From positions 67,779,381-67,843,380 of the forward strand of contig CM068581.1 in NCBI GenBank assembly GCA_035048485.1: a stretch of 64,000 bases of DNA. The letters are read 5' to 3'. This DNA is from Pteria penguin (Eukaryota > Mollusca > Bivalvia > Pterioida > Pteriidae). Made by a program: the position numbers and the translations under genes. The notes beneath the pieces were generated by a model. That model was not told the DNA's origin. It searched no databases and worked only from the letters and a program-made list of their open reading frames with translations. Shown one piece after another: positions 1 through 24,437 of the stretch; position 1 is the first letter of the stretch, and each line of letters starts with the position of its first letter.

Positions 1-127
1 TATATGACCTTAAATTGAATAATCTGTAGTAACTTTTACAATATGCCAATATCATATGGAAAGAGTCATTTTCACTATGTTATATAACATGTCAAGTGCT
101 TCTTACATGGAAATAAATTATTACAGG

Positions 128-133
128 TTTATT
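128..133 (-). terminator. Polyadenylation signal AATAAA of the galactosyltransferase gene
   Basis: TTTATT on the plus strand reads AATAAA on the minus strand about 40 nt after the TAA stop. The flanking 1-168 holds only 3' UTR or downstream sequence. Confidence 0.6.
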
Positions 134-168
134 CACTGAACTAAATACATTATACACATATGACATAG

Positions 169-12861
<12,693 letters not shown>

Positions 12862-12897
12862 ACCAAATTATCATAATCCCGTAGGTATATGTCTTGT
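12862..12897 (-). other. 5' UTR part of galactosyltransferase exon 1, with upstream splice acceptor
   Basis: On the minus strand a pyrimidine-rich tract ending TTTTTACACAG sits just before 12897, a strong acceptor. The 36 nt to the ATG contain an in-frame TGA, so they are untranslated. This implies at least one upstream non-coding exon. Confidence 0.5.
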
Positions 12898-13038
12898 CTG
12901 TGTAAAAAAGCAAAATCAGTGAAAAGTTCAACAATATGTGCACTGTGTTTATGAGACAGAGGAAGAAAAAGAAAAAGAAAAGAAAAGACCCCCCACAACT
13001 TTTTATGTAGAAAATGATTTGAGGTTGCGATGGAGCTA

Positions 13039-13341
13039 CTGTCCGCGCCACCCCTTTTATAAACCCAAAAATCTGGATTTTCACTTATGTATCTTTAAAC
13101 TAGATTTACAAAATTAATATCAATCGACAGATCTTGTTTAGTCGTAACTTTTGGTGTATGTCATATGTTTCTACGAAGAAGCATTCGTATTTTATAGGGA
13201 AAAAATCATTGTAAATATGGCGTTTTCTATGTTAATTTTGACGTGACGTCGCCGATGTTTAACACTGAGTCTATGGGAAACTTGGCGACGTCACGTCAAA
13301 ATTTGACATGGAAATCGCCCTATTAAAATTTATGTTTTTCT
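13039..13341. mobile_element. Half copy of a hairpin MITE (Tc1/mariner-like, TA-flanked)
   Basis: TA then CTGTCCGCGCCACCCC matches the left end of the full element at 60117-60574. It shares long stretches, including the TTTTGACGTGACGTCGCC / GGCGACGTCACGTCAAAAT arms, but loses the rest of the right half after about 13322. It lies upstream of galactosyltransferase exon 1, between it and the candidate 5' exon. Confidence 0.8.
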
Positions 13342-13705
13342 ATAACTTTATTAACTGTATTATAACTTAAAAAAAATTTTTTTTCCATTTTTTTCGACTA
13401 CAAATTAAAATTTAGCCTTTTAAAGGAACTGGGTATGAACAAACAATGACGTTATGGTTATAGAATATCAATCATTGCAAATCGAAGTGCAAATCTGAGT
13501 GAATTTTAAGTAGATATCACTGTTTACTTTGTGACTTTTTCGCTAGTAATCCATTTGATTTAATTCATATTAAAGAATTTCATATCATGTGCAAATGGAA
13601 AAGCAATTACATATAACAATTAGAATTTTACGATGAAAGAAACGAAATTCAAAAATCTCTTATTTCAACACTATCAATAAATATTTCAGATACATTTGAA
13701 CCCAC

Positions 13706-13766
13706 CTGTTGATAGCGTACGGATCCTTTTCTAAAGTGTGGATATTCCTGTGAATACCATGCCCAT
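13706..13766 (-). other. Candidate upstream non-coding exon (61 nt)
   Basis: It is flanked on the minus strand by a good acceptor (TTATATTTCAG) and donor (CAG|GTGGGT). Two of three frames are open, but joining to the exon at 12897 meets a stop before the galactosyltransferase ATG, so I read it as 5' UTR. It could belong to another transcript; no protein match recognised. Confidence 0.3.
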
Positions 13767-13769
13767 CTG

Positions 13770-16600
13770 AAATATAAAAAATAGTACGAAATTTTTATTC
13801 ATTACTATCAAAGTACTTTATTGTCAATAAATGAGACTGAAATAAACTACGATTGCTAACGATTCGGATCGAAGACTGACATAACATCCTTATAAAGTTA
13901 TTCCTAAAATTACAATCTTTATGCAGCTCCACAACATAAATAGATTAAATTTTCCATATCAGAATCGACCGTCTCGTGACAACGAACCAATAATATTCCG
14001 TAAGGTTAAAACATCATATCAGGAATCGTATGAGTAAATGCTGCATACGACGTCCAGGAGATTTTTACCAACAACTTTATTAAGTCGCTGACATTCCAGG
14101 CAGCTGTGCAAAGAAATTACCGACTCAAATTCGTAAACTCCTGGAAGAACCTATGACCAGAAGTGAAAAGATACCATAATCTAATTTTTACCATTCGTAG
14201 AATCTATCAGTGTTATCAATTATCTCATCTTCTCTCGACAAAAGCAAAGACCAAAGTAAAAGAATCATTTCCTATGGAATTTTAGGCTGAATTGGATGAT
14301 ACTGACATTGCTTTATTACTGACACAATACAGATGATACTTCAATATAATAGTTTGACATGTTTCCAAGGTTATCAGAGCAACATGTTATCACTTGTTTT
14401 CACGAGGTAAAGTGGGGAAAGGGGCGCTTTAGGAAAAAAAAGTCACCGCATAATCATATCGCAAATTATAATGGAGCGGACACTGAATGGTGGCTTGGAT
14501 TAGAGCCGGTATTCAATTGTACAAGTCCGTTCTTTCTCGATTTTCATCCAATAACGTTTCCTAATTAGGAAGAGTTATTGACATTCATGATTTATTTAAA
14601 CAGACAATTGCATTTTTGTAATCGTCATAAATTCTAGTTAGAAAAACATGTGGTAGATGTAAAGATCAGTTTATTACGTTTATAAGATTATTCTGATGAA
14701 TTGTTGTTCATAGGAGTAATTTACCAAGAAAAGAATTTATTACAAACATGTTTTGTATGAAATAATGTAATCTAAAGGAACACCATCAGTAGCTTCTATG
14801 ACATACCTGTAGGTTTCTACTTGCCATTTATAAAATAAAAGTGTCCTTTTTTGGTACCTAGAAATATCTTATTCAAGTACGTACATAAAATGCAAATATT
14901 TGCGCAAATATCATCCGTATTCATGCTTCTTTACAAATCTTATTCATCTATTTCTTTGTGATAAATGAAATATCCAATACGGACATCTATAGAATGTACA
15001 TTTGTCCAGATCTGCCCTGTTGTAGGGAGATCTGCTAAAAAAACCGATTGTAATTAGTTTTAGAAAGCAGGTGCATGTAAATATCTTGCTCATTAGATAA
15101 AACAGTGACAGAAACAGCGACAGAATTAATGGCATTCAAAGCTCATTGGGTTGCTGGTGTTATTGGATCCCATTTGAGAAGGATTTATACACAATACTTC
15201 TTATACTGAAGATAATGAGTACTGAGCCTACATCATATCATTTCTATTTGATGGGGGTTTTTTTTTAATCCCGTATGTTGAAACTTTTAAAGATTCCAAA
15301 ATAAAGGGGCTGTTGGTTTTTATTGTACATTCATAAATTTCAACAAATTTAATCTTACGAAAACTATTATAATTAAAAACAAAAATAAAAAATAAAATAA
15401 AATGAAATAAAAACCCAACATATATGAATAATATATGAATAAAACTGGAGTTATTTATTCTTAAATCTTTTATTAAGATAGTTGACTGTTATTCAGCTAA
15501 GGCCTTATAAAACAGGGGTTTGTATTGTGATGGTTAATTTGCCGAATTTGGCCATGTGTGCACTTAGATTTGTGAAAATTGGTCTCTAAGAGATATCGAA
15601 CGGAATGACACCTTTTTTTAAAGTTTAAAGAGAGTAATTAGTGTATAATCAGTATATGATTTCAAATATGTAGTCTTCACTGCATTATTTTTGAATCAAG
15701 GGAAAGCACGATTGGTATTTTGGTCTCTGGCATAGATACAGAAATATTTTAATATCACATCTGCTCAAATAAATACTTATATGTTCTTTAGAAGATTTCA
15801 TAAAAAAAGTTTTCATAAAAAGTTATGCAGTACCCTATCACATGGTGTATATATTTTTAGATAGTAAGACTAGATGTTCGTCCATGAAATGCACTAATAC
15901 CCCTACGACAACAAATTTGGATTGGGTTAACTTGCATGCGAGTGTGAAATATGTAACCATTATTCTTGTATATTACAAAGGAAATCCGCTTCATTAACCA
16001 TGTCATAATTACAATAACAAAGTTATATACTGTAGAAGAAATCTCCTTACATGACTTATTAAACGAATAATTAACACAAGGCCAAGGTTCAAGGGCACAG
16101 TCACTTGGTTAGATGTCTAAGTATCATAATGTAGTATTTGTAATGGATAAATATGCGTGTGTATGTATGTGTGTGTGTAGTATGAAAGCCCTATCCCTTA
16201 TATTGCAAGAGAAATCTGTTTACAGAACTTCATAATCAAAGAAATATTACAGAGTCACAGTTCAAGTTCAAGATCAAATGGTTGGTATCAAACTGTAGCA
16301 CTTGTTAAGATGAATGTGCATAAAGTATGAAAGTCCTACCCCTTATACTGTAAGAGAAATCTGCTAACAGAACTTCTTAACCAAACAGATAAGGTGATTC
16401 CTATAAACTCCCCCCCCCCATCCTCAGACTTCATTTTTAAGGGGGAGAATGAGGCTCTCAACAAGCATGTGACCAGATTTTTTCAGCATCAAACCCCATG
16501 AAAGGGACTCATTTTGGTATCTATAGATACAACTGTATGAGATTCCCACGATAAATCATATCAAATTTTTTGTTCCTTTTTTAAAAAAACAGCTATATTA
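13770..16600. other. Intergenic stretch, nothing supported; weak 147-bp repeat near its end
   Basis: AT-rich, without recognisable exons. At 15950-16390 a block AGTATGAAAG(C/T)CCTA(C/T)CCCTTAT...AGAGAAATCTG recurs at 16179 and 16326, a degenerate tandem of about 147 bp. The ORFs at 14359-14568 and 14944-15135 have no family features. Confidence 0.45.
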
Positions 16601-16609
16601 TTACACATA

Positions 16610-16800
16610 TGTGGGGACATCTGCCTGGTACATTGCATATTAGCTGATCTGAGGAATTTGTTCATTGATTGCTTGACGTCATTTGATGTTTATTTTAAGT
16701 ATATGTTGACGACATCCACCTGATGCATTGCATAGAAATTTATACCTTTACAACGGATCCCTAAAAGCGAAAAGGGATTTTACATACCATAGATATTTTA
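16610..16800 (-). repeat. Truncated, degenerate SINE
   Basis: Contains GACATCCACCTGATGCATTG, ATAGAAATTTATACCTTTAC and AAGCGAAAAGGGATTTTACA, which parallel the 3' half of the SINE body at 36400-36490. The tRNA head is missing. Confidence 0.6.
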
Positions 16801-17689
16801 ATATTTTAGCTAATGTTCCCCTTTTCGAACCCTATGGTCCTGTATCATTTTTCAGATTATTCATACTTAATTTAATTCAAATATTTGCAGCAATTTTTGA
16901 AATGCAATGTTCATCCATGCATTACCTCTGTCTTTATATGTTAGGTATCTCTCTAGAGATCCAAGGTTTACAATATTGCATGTGTTTCATATTTGAATTC
17001 ATAGGACTTAGTTCAGATGAGTGAGGATTTATCAGACATACTTTCTGATAGATCTATGATAATTCATTATTCCAGACATATTTGTGTATATATGCTTTTA
17101 TACATAAATATATATTTAATAACGGGCATATACATATAATTTCATAAGCAACATGGCTCTTTATTCGCTCTGAAGCCCGTTTTTCATATTCAGAAATAAG
17201 ACCGTATTATTTGTTTCAACCTTGTAATATTAAGCGAAATAAACACATTTTCAAAAGAATATATTTTCAAGAGATAGAAAAAAACAAAGTGACAGCATGA
17301 AATGCATATTTTCAGAGATTTGTGACTTTGAAATTTAGAAAGGCAGTAAAAGTCGGAAATTTTGATCAAGGAGAATAAAGATTATCAAAATTGTTAAATA
17401 AACAGGCAAACAGATATATCTGCAATAAAAGTTGCATGTAAATGGTCAAATACTAATTAATTTCCCCTAATTATATGGTTATATTTGTGAAATATATGAA
17501 AAAAGTATATTTATTTCCTTGTAATTTAGAACGTAACGTCTGTCATAAAATAAGATGAGATGACAAATATTATATTTTCTCAACTGAACGTTTCTACTTC
17601 TTTATTATTGTTGTCTTCTTTCAATTGGTGCTTAAATAATCCCATATAAGCCCTTTGGTTCACTTTTCGGTCATTTTGGTTTCAATAAT

Positions 17690-17800
17690 GCTCTTCAAAT
17701 ATTTATATATTTTGAGAATTCCAATCATTTGGCCACGAGCATCACCGAAGGGTAATAAGTTGTCGAAATGCGCATATGGTGCACTAAATTATAAGGTATA
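17690..17800 (+). repeat. Dispersed repeat end with degenerate hammerhead-like core
   Basis: ATGCTCTTCAAATATTTATA, GGCCACGAGCATCACCGAAG, TTGTCGAAATGCGCATATGG and TGCA match the copies at 5530 and 12058. The CUGANGA box is mutated (CCGAAGG) while GAAA is kept. Confidence 0.55.
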
Positions 17801-18121
17801 TATGTTCGATATTTATTGATAATCACATGATATATGTGACGTATAGAATTATAATTATATATTTATGCGTTTTATTTCAATGCCTCTGTCATTAAATGTC
17901 TGTCAATGTTACGTTCGTTTGTTCTTGTTGACTCTTATTATTTTTAACAGATTTAACACGTTTATTTGAAATTGAGAAGCGTATTATTTCTTTTGAACGA
18001 TTCATAAACGATTTTAAGCAAAGGCGATAACCTCGATATTAATAATCTAATATATTTGTCATATTCGTCGATGAACAAAATATAGATTTCACACTATAGT
18101 CCGAACGCATCCATAGTTTTA

Positions 18122-19111
18122 TAAGTGTAATAACATCACGATATCAATATAAATACAGCAGTATTTTATTTTAATGATATCACCATATTATTTTAGTTTT
18201 ATCAACATATCAATTTCGTGATTTTACAATATCATTTTATTGATATCACCATATCATTTCAGTGAAATCACAATAAAGTTTAAGTGACATCATCATAGCA
18301 TTTTAGTTGCATCACCATAACATTTTAATAATATATCACCATATCATTTGAGTGATATCACATTATCATTTTAGTGATATCACCATATTGATTAAGTGAT
18401 ATCACCATGTCATTGTGTGATATCAACATATCATTTTAGTGATATCACCATATCATTTTGATATAAACATAGTATTTGAGTGATATGAATATATCATTTG
18501 TGTGTCATCCAATGTCACGGTGACATTCAAGTAGTATTTTAGTGATATCACCATATTATTTTAGGTTAACAGCAATGCATCATTTTTGTGATTTCGCCAT
18601 ATAGTGATAACACTATATCATTTTAGCGATATCACCATATCATTTTAGTGATATCACCATATAAACACAATGACAACAATAAATCATTTAGCGATATAAC
18701 CATATCATTTGAGTGACATCATTATAGCTTTTAGAAGCATCACTATATCATTATTGTGATATAACAAAATCATTTTAGAGACATCACCATATCATTTAGT
18801 AATATCACCATATCATTTAGTAATATCACCATATCATTTGAGTGATCTTACAATATCATTTGAGTGATATCACCATATCATTTGAGTGATATCACCATAT
18901 CATTTAGTGATAGCACCATATCATTTGAGTGATATTACTGTATCAGTTTAGATGACATTACTTTAACATTTTAGTGATATAACCATATTTTTAGCGATAT
19001 CACCATATCATTTTAGTGATATCATTATATCGTATTAGTGACATCACCATATCATTTTAGTGATATCATATTTGGTTATTTAGGATCAGTGATGAGGGTT
19101 TATTACACTTA
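18122..19111. repeat. Palindromic satellite array (GTGATATCAC/CATATCATTTTA words) with 12-bp inverted ends
   Basis: About 40 imperfect copies of a roughly 22-bp word such as TTTTAGTGATATCACCATATCA. The core GTGATATCAC is its own reverse complement. The array is bounded by TAAGTGTAATAA (18122-18133) and its exact reverse complement TTATTACACTTA (19100-19111), so it may be a non-autonomous element, not a plain satellite. Confidence 0.8.
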
Positions 19112-19540
19112 ACCTTCGTCCTTGGTCCATCCTTTTATAGACTTAGTGACTTCACCATAGGCTTTTAGTGGCATCACAATATCATTTTAGATATACATCT
19201 GGTTATCAAGGATCACGGATGAGGGTTTAAGCTTGGTCCATATTGAAAATTGTATCATATGTTATTTGAGCTTTTAAGTCTCGTTACACTTATACACATC
19301 CGTCAATTCGAACCCCAATAATTAAAAGACTTACACATTAAATCAAGAGAATGCAAAACAAAAGAAAGCAAAGGAATTAGCAAAGCTAAAGTCGGAACAT
19401 TTGTCGTATATAAATACATTAAACATAACCATCATGTTTCTCACACTGGGGGGATTGGAGGATGATTTGTTTATCTAAAACAATCGGTAAAATAAAGTAA
19501 GAATACATGAAATATTATTTCCAGACCTTAAGGAAAGGAA
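19112..19540. other. Spacer between satellite and transposase block
   Basis: Contains a further partial satellite copy (19140-19200) and AT-rich sequence. No gene seen. Confidence 0.4.
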
Positions 19541-19543
19541 ATC

Positions 19544-21340
19544 ATGCCGGGTAAAGCTCCTAAAGTTAACTCGGTGGTAAACAATGCCGAAAGAATGAGA
19601 CAGCACAGACAGAATTGGAAAACACAGAAGAAAAGAGAGAAAACTCGAGAGAGAATATAGAAAGAGGAAAAGAGAGGAAGAATTAACATGCAGAAAAGAG
19701 AAAAGAGTAAAGAGTAAAGGAAGTAAAAAAGGATGAAGAAGGGAAAAGAAAACAAGCACAATATAGAAGGAAATATAGAGAAAATCTCTCTGGGCAAAAA
19801 AGGAGAAGAATTCGCGAGAAAGATGCCTTGCGTAAAAGATTATAAAAAGCAGAACAGAAAAAGTCAGGTTGCATGACTGAGGAAAGGAAAAGGAAAGACA
19901 AATTAGATAACAAAACAGAAGAACTGGTTTCATTTTTTTTCAAAAAGATAGTATATCTATCAGATTGCCAAATAAAATGTTAGTGGCTAAAGATGGAAAT
20001 GAAAGAAGAAGATAAGTTGGTACACTGAAGGAAACGTATGAGAAATTCAAAGAAGAATAACCAGACATAAAAATCTCACTGGATAAATTTGTTAAGTTAA
20101 GACCAAATGCAGTAAAAACTGAAAACAACAGGATATTCTTACAATGCCTGTGTGAGTGCTGTGAAAATGTAAGGCTTAAGCTGCAGGAACTTAATACACT
20201 TGCAGAATGCAAGGGATAAAAGTTCAAACTAAAAAATATTAAGTATGAATTGGATCAGACCGTGTGTGCGAAAATCGGCAAATTCCACGCCTTGTCACGC
20301 ATCGACAGAAACTGCACACATTGTGGAACGACAAAATTAAAGAATGACCTCAAATCAAACCTACTGGAGACTGACCTGACCTGGAAAAAATGAATCATGA
20401 AATCTTCAATGAACAACAAAACTGGGAAAGAGATAAAAAAGAAACAGCTAGTAACTCAAAGTGGCAAAACATCTGACCTTGTTAACGAGTTGATATCAGA
20501 TTTGGATTTCCTTTCGAAACATATCGCCGAAGCCCATTGGCAAATTTCTCAGTTTAATAAAGATCAAATCTGCCAGCAAATACCGTCGCTATTGTTGCTG
20601 ATTTTGGAGAAAACTACCAATCTCAAGTTGAAATCCAGTCTGCACATTGGGCCAAGGACTCCATTACCATCCAACCGACCATAGCTTTCTATAGATGTCA
20701 GGATTGTTCTGGTATCATCGAGGAGACATGTGATGTCGTGAGCATTGACCTTGTACACGACTCACATACAGTCATTGTCTTCTTCGACACAATCTTTAAG
20801 TATTTCAAGGCAGAAAGAGGTCTTAAGATAGAAAAAGTGTAAGTAATGACAGACGGTTGTGCTGCCCAGTAAAAAGTCAAATTATCCGTTTGCAAATGAT
20901 GTAATTGATTTCAATTTCGTCCTTCAGAGGGATTATTTTGGATCACTTCACGGTAAAAGCAGATGCGACGGAGAGGGCGGTGTCTTTAAATCAAGAGTTT
21001 CGAGAGCTGTCAGAAATAATGAGGTTGTTATTGGCGATGCTGAATCTTTTTTTCAAGTTCTGCCAAGAAAAGTTGCATAAAGAACATGCTCCTTACGAAA
21101 AATGTAACCACAAGGGGAGACATATGTTTGACGTAGACACGTCAGAAATAAGATAACCTAAGCCAGAAAAAAATCATTCACACAGTCGATGGCACACAGA
21201 GGATGCATTCTGTAATTGGAGTCGGCCCAGAAGTTCTGAGAACAAGGAGACTCTCATGTTTTTGTATAGGCTTTATGAACGGAAGCAACGACTGTGAAAA
21301 TAGGCAGTATGTTGATGCATGGAAAACAGTCCATCTTAAA
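19544..21340 (+). pseudogene. Decayed transposase-like gene, catalytic and cysteine-rich part
   Basis: Plus-strand blocks in several frames: start MPGKAPKVNSVVNNAERMRQ (19544, acceptor-like TTTCCAG upstream), a K/R-rich N-terminus, FLQCLCECCENV (about 20130), HALSRIDRNCTHCG, FLSKHIAEAHWQISQFN, DFGENYQSQVEIQSAHWAKD (about 20600), VMTDGCAAQ (about 20845), RDYFGSLHGKSRCDGEGGVF (about 20930), and HSVIGVGPEVLRTRRLSCFC...NGSNDCEN (about 21205-21300). I know similar predicted proteins with DFxEN, DGxxxQ and HGKxxCDGxGG signatures from bivalves and cnidarians and think they are transposon-borne, but cannot name the superfamily. Stops and frameshifts make this copy non-functional. It continues into the OTU exon at 22477. 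Confidence 0.6.
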
Positions 21341-21524
21341 TGTACCCTTTTTATGTTGCAAAGCTTTGAGAAATGTTATAAACAAGATCATGCAAGGAAT
21401 TTGATTCCATGCTTAAAAATAGGAAAATATTGACTTATATTAACGAACCAAAGAAAATACATTTCCCTCAATTCTACAAACAGATATACAGAGTGGTCAA
21501 TTAATGTTCGGAAAAACTTTAATG

Positions 21525-21921
21525 GAATCCTGTCACTTTCAGATACCTCAAGTGCCAACGGTTCAAATGTCGCTATGACTGCCTCTTCTGCTACGCCTCT
21601 TGCCAAAGAAATAGAACCTCTGTTAAATATATATACTGGTATACAGAATGACCAGTCTACACAAAGAGTTCTAGATGACACCAATATTCCTGCATCTGGT
21701 ATGTACGTTAGTAAAATTTGTATAATTATTGAATTGGTTTTAACTTCTCTTCTTTCCTTTAAAAATAATGTAGTTATGGTATTACTACTTTAATGGCACT
21801 CTTCTGCTTAAGATATTTCCAGTACCACTGTTTCATATGACGTCGAGATGAAAGCCCTTACCGCTCTGTCAAAACCAATCAACAAACATCTTGATGATAC
21901 AGACGACTTCCTTGATCCGAG
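21525..21921 (+). other. Two candidate linker exons of the decayed transposase-OTU gene
   Basis: Acceptor CTGTCACTTTCAG then ATACCTCAAGTGCC... reads DTSSANGSNVAMTASSATPL up to donor TCTG|GTATGT near 21699. A second, after ATATTTCCAG at about 21825, reads TTVSYDVEMKALTALSKPIN to donor GTG|GTTTGT near 21921. Low-complexity linker-like sequence; placed in this gene by position only. Confidence 0.35.
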
Positions 21922-22035
21922 TGGTTTGTATATTTCTAATAATAATAAAATATATGGATTGAACCATGGCATCACAGTAGATAGAACACCACAAAAACAT
22001 GAATTTGAACAAAATGAAAAATGAATTTTAAAAGC

Positions 22036-22288
22036 CTGGAGCCAGTTGTTCGCAATTTTAACCAGTGGTTAAGCTAACCAATGGTTAAATTTCATCTGAC
22101 TATATCTTTTGAAATAAGATGACTTAAAGTCATAGTCTATGTACTGATTTGCAGCATATGAAATAAGCTTTGTAAAGCAATTTAGATTTTTTTTACAGAA
22201 ATCTTATAAATTAAAGTAATTATTTCTCAAACTTTAACCACTGGTTACCTTAACCAGCAGTTAAAGTTTCGAACAATTGGCCCCTGAT
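22036..22288. mobile_element. Palindromic MITE with TTAACCA(C/G)TGGTTAA words
   Basis: Inverted ends: GGAGCCAGTTGTTCG (22038) against CGAACAATTGGCCCC (22271-22285). The interior is made of repeated TTAACCA-TGGTTAA words on both strands. It splits the linker region of the decayed transposase gene. Confidence 0.75.
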
Positions 22289-22476
22289 AACTAGATATTC
22301 CTCTTGCATAGCGCATTATTTGCGGTATGGTAAATGCTAAAATATTATTGTTGATTTTGAAAATTGATTATATTTGCCATGAAGAGAATTGTCAGTTATT
22401 GTATCGTATATTGCCAAACTCTGAGGCGTTTAGAGAATTTTGATTAATACTAGGCTTTTATTCCTCTTACATGTAG

Positions 22477-23298
22477 CCTTGCTCAATCGTTGCAAATAAG
22501 AAAGAGTCAAACAAGGCTGATGGCAAGTCTACTCACATAGCCACAGACAAAACGTTACGCAATGCATACTTTAGAAAGCTTATGGTCTCTCTACAAAGGT
22601 GCACACATTTCAAAGATTTGAGGGCCATTTGTGAATCAGAGGATATCTTCATTGAACAACGCACAATATCATCTGTGAAGAAAGAAGTAGATCAGATGGC
22701 CTTTGACCTGATGTCTGCCGACATAATCTATGATCACCCAATATTTCCCGTTAACGTGTTTGGAGACGGCAACTGTTTGCCAAGAACAGGAAGTTTATTT
22801 GCCTTCGGAGACGAAGATTCCCATGAAGAAATAAGAGCAAGAATAATAATTCAATCAGCGAAATATATTGAAAAGTACCTAGACTCTAAAATATTATATA
22901 CAGGTACAGAGTAGGAACGCAACCTACCAAAGATTTACGCTCAATATTCGGATTTTTACATTTCTGGCGTAGCTGTAACGGATGACATCACCAGGAAAGT
23001 CTTCGAAAGCGAAATACTTGCCATGTGTAAAAGGGTCAGTTTTATGGGAATTTGGCAATTACATGCATTGGCTGATGTACTATAGTGTACCATACATTCC
23101 GTGCATCCACAATATGGTGGATACAACATACGCAAACACCTAAATCGGACCATCTTACCCTCCATTGAAGGTGATAGAGGAATTGACTTCCATATTATGT
23201 GGTCTAATGTTAATGTCAGAGGCTCTAGAGAAGCTCTGTGGACTCCTAATCATTTTGTGCCATTGTTGCCCGTAGACAAGATTCCGGGTGACTTGGAG
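22477..23298 (+). pseudogene. OTU cysteine-protease exon with vertnin-like C-terminal block, two in-frame TAGs
   Basis: Acceptor ACATGTAG at 22476 and donor GAG|GTAAGT at 23299 bound 274 codons in one frame. The only interruptions are TAG at 22912 and TAG at 23083. VNVFGDGNCLPRTGSLFAFG carries the OTU Asp and Cys (about residues 96-99). Downstream are HPQYGGYNIRKHLNRTILPS and WTPNHFVPLLPVD, a block I know from vertnin-like and OTU proteins of molluscs. OTU domains are ubiquitin or SUMO-type deconjugating proteases. The frame is otherwise undamaged, so decay is recent or the stops matter little. Probably the 3' exon of the transposase-like gene beginning at 19544. Confidence 0.75.
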
Positions 23299-23629
23299 GT
23301 AAGTTGTCTCTAGTTTTATCTAGTATGGAAGTACATCGGTGGATAACCATTTATGAAATAAATTTTTATTGTAGACTGTTCCTAGATATTAGTGGATACT
23401 ATCTTAGTGTATAATTAATTTCAACTACCGTAAGTGTTACGTAATTGTTATATAATTTCCAGTCATGCTCATTATTTCTGTGAAGGCGGTCGCTACATTG
23501 TCGCTTGAAGATGAACAACCTATATTATATTTTTGCTGCTGTTAAACAAATTAATTGGGCCATTTCATAAGAAATGTGCAAGCCATATTGATTAATGTTA
23601 GTCAGAGTTTTTATTCAATGTGGGAGAAG

Positions 23630-23912
23630 CCGCGTGGCCTAGTGGTATCGCGTCGGCCTCCTGATCGGGAGGCCGGGGTTCGAGTCCCGCTCTGGTCATG
23701 CCGGTGTCATGTCTTTCGGATGAGACAGTAAAAACCGAGGCCCCGTGTCGTGGTATGCATGGCACGTTAAAGATCCCTCACTGCTTCGGGTGGGTCCGTT
23801 GCAAAGGTCAAAATTTGTATGCCCCGCATAGGCAGATGGCGTCACCATATACGTGAAATATTCGTGGTGTGACGTAAAACAAAAATCAATCAATCAATCA
23901 ATCAATCAATGT
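23630..23912 (+). repeat. tRNA-derived SINE, best-preserved copy
   Basis: Head GCGTGGCCTAGTGGTATCGC (A box) and GGGGTTCGAGTCCCGC (B box), then GGATGAGACAGTAAAAACCG, GGCACGTTAAAGATCCCTCA, GGGTCCGTTGCAAAGG, GTGTGACGTAAAAC and a (TCAA)n tail. RNA polymerase III boxes are intact in sequence. The head differs from the copy at 2345 while the body is shared. Confidence 0.92.
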
Positions 23913-24214
23913 GGGAGTTATTCCTTTAATTATTATTAAACATGCCCTCCTATATGAGCATACATGTGCTTTGGGAACACTCGCGTTTGATTGGTTGATT
24001 TGCAACAGCAATGGCTTTCTATATATGTGCAAGCGATATGAATTGTAATTAATTTTCATTACTTATATCTATGTTAAACGATGTGGAATGTTTTATGAAA
24101 AAAAATGACAAATCTATCCACCTCCTACTACTTTACAACAGAACTAATAAGCTGTCCGTACTCCCAAGTTTAACTAGGTTTCAATAAGTTTTTCTTATGT
24201 TTTGATTGCTAGGT

Positions 24215-24291
24215 AGAGACTGCAGATGACGGGGAAGATTTAACGCTGAATGCAATAAGTTTTAGTTCAAACTTCTCATTTGATGAGATAA
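24215..24291 (+). pseudogene. Candidate downstream exon of the OTU gene
   Basis: Acceptor GATTGCTAG, then VETADDGEDLTLNAISFSSN in the phase expected after the exon ending at 23298. Acidic, no known domain. The 3' boundary (near AAGTAAAA) is uncertain. Confidence 0.35.
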
Positions 24292-24437
24292 GTAAAAATA
24301 TATACATCAACATTTTAATTCAAATGATAATGAAATAAAATAATATGTCATAAAATCATTAGACGGGATACAAGTAATTGGCTAATTTGATTAGAATCAT
24401 CAAATCACATTAATGTAATTTGTATTTTGATTTCAGA

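Noticed and set aside
19475..19943. Phe/Ser/Leu-rich frames on the minus strand resembling membrane proteins
   Set aside because: Antisense of a Lys/Arg/Glu-rich N-terminus of the decayed transposase; purine-rich coding gives hydrophobic shadows.
23630..23700. Functional tRNA gene
   Set aside because: A and B boxes are present but the sequence continues into a SINE body with a TCAA tail, and identical bodies recur elsewhere.
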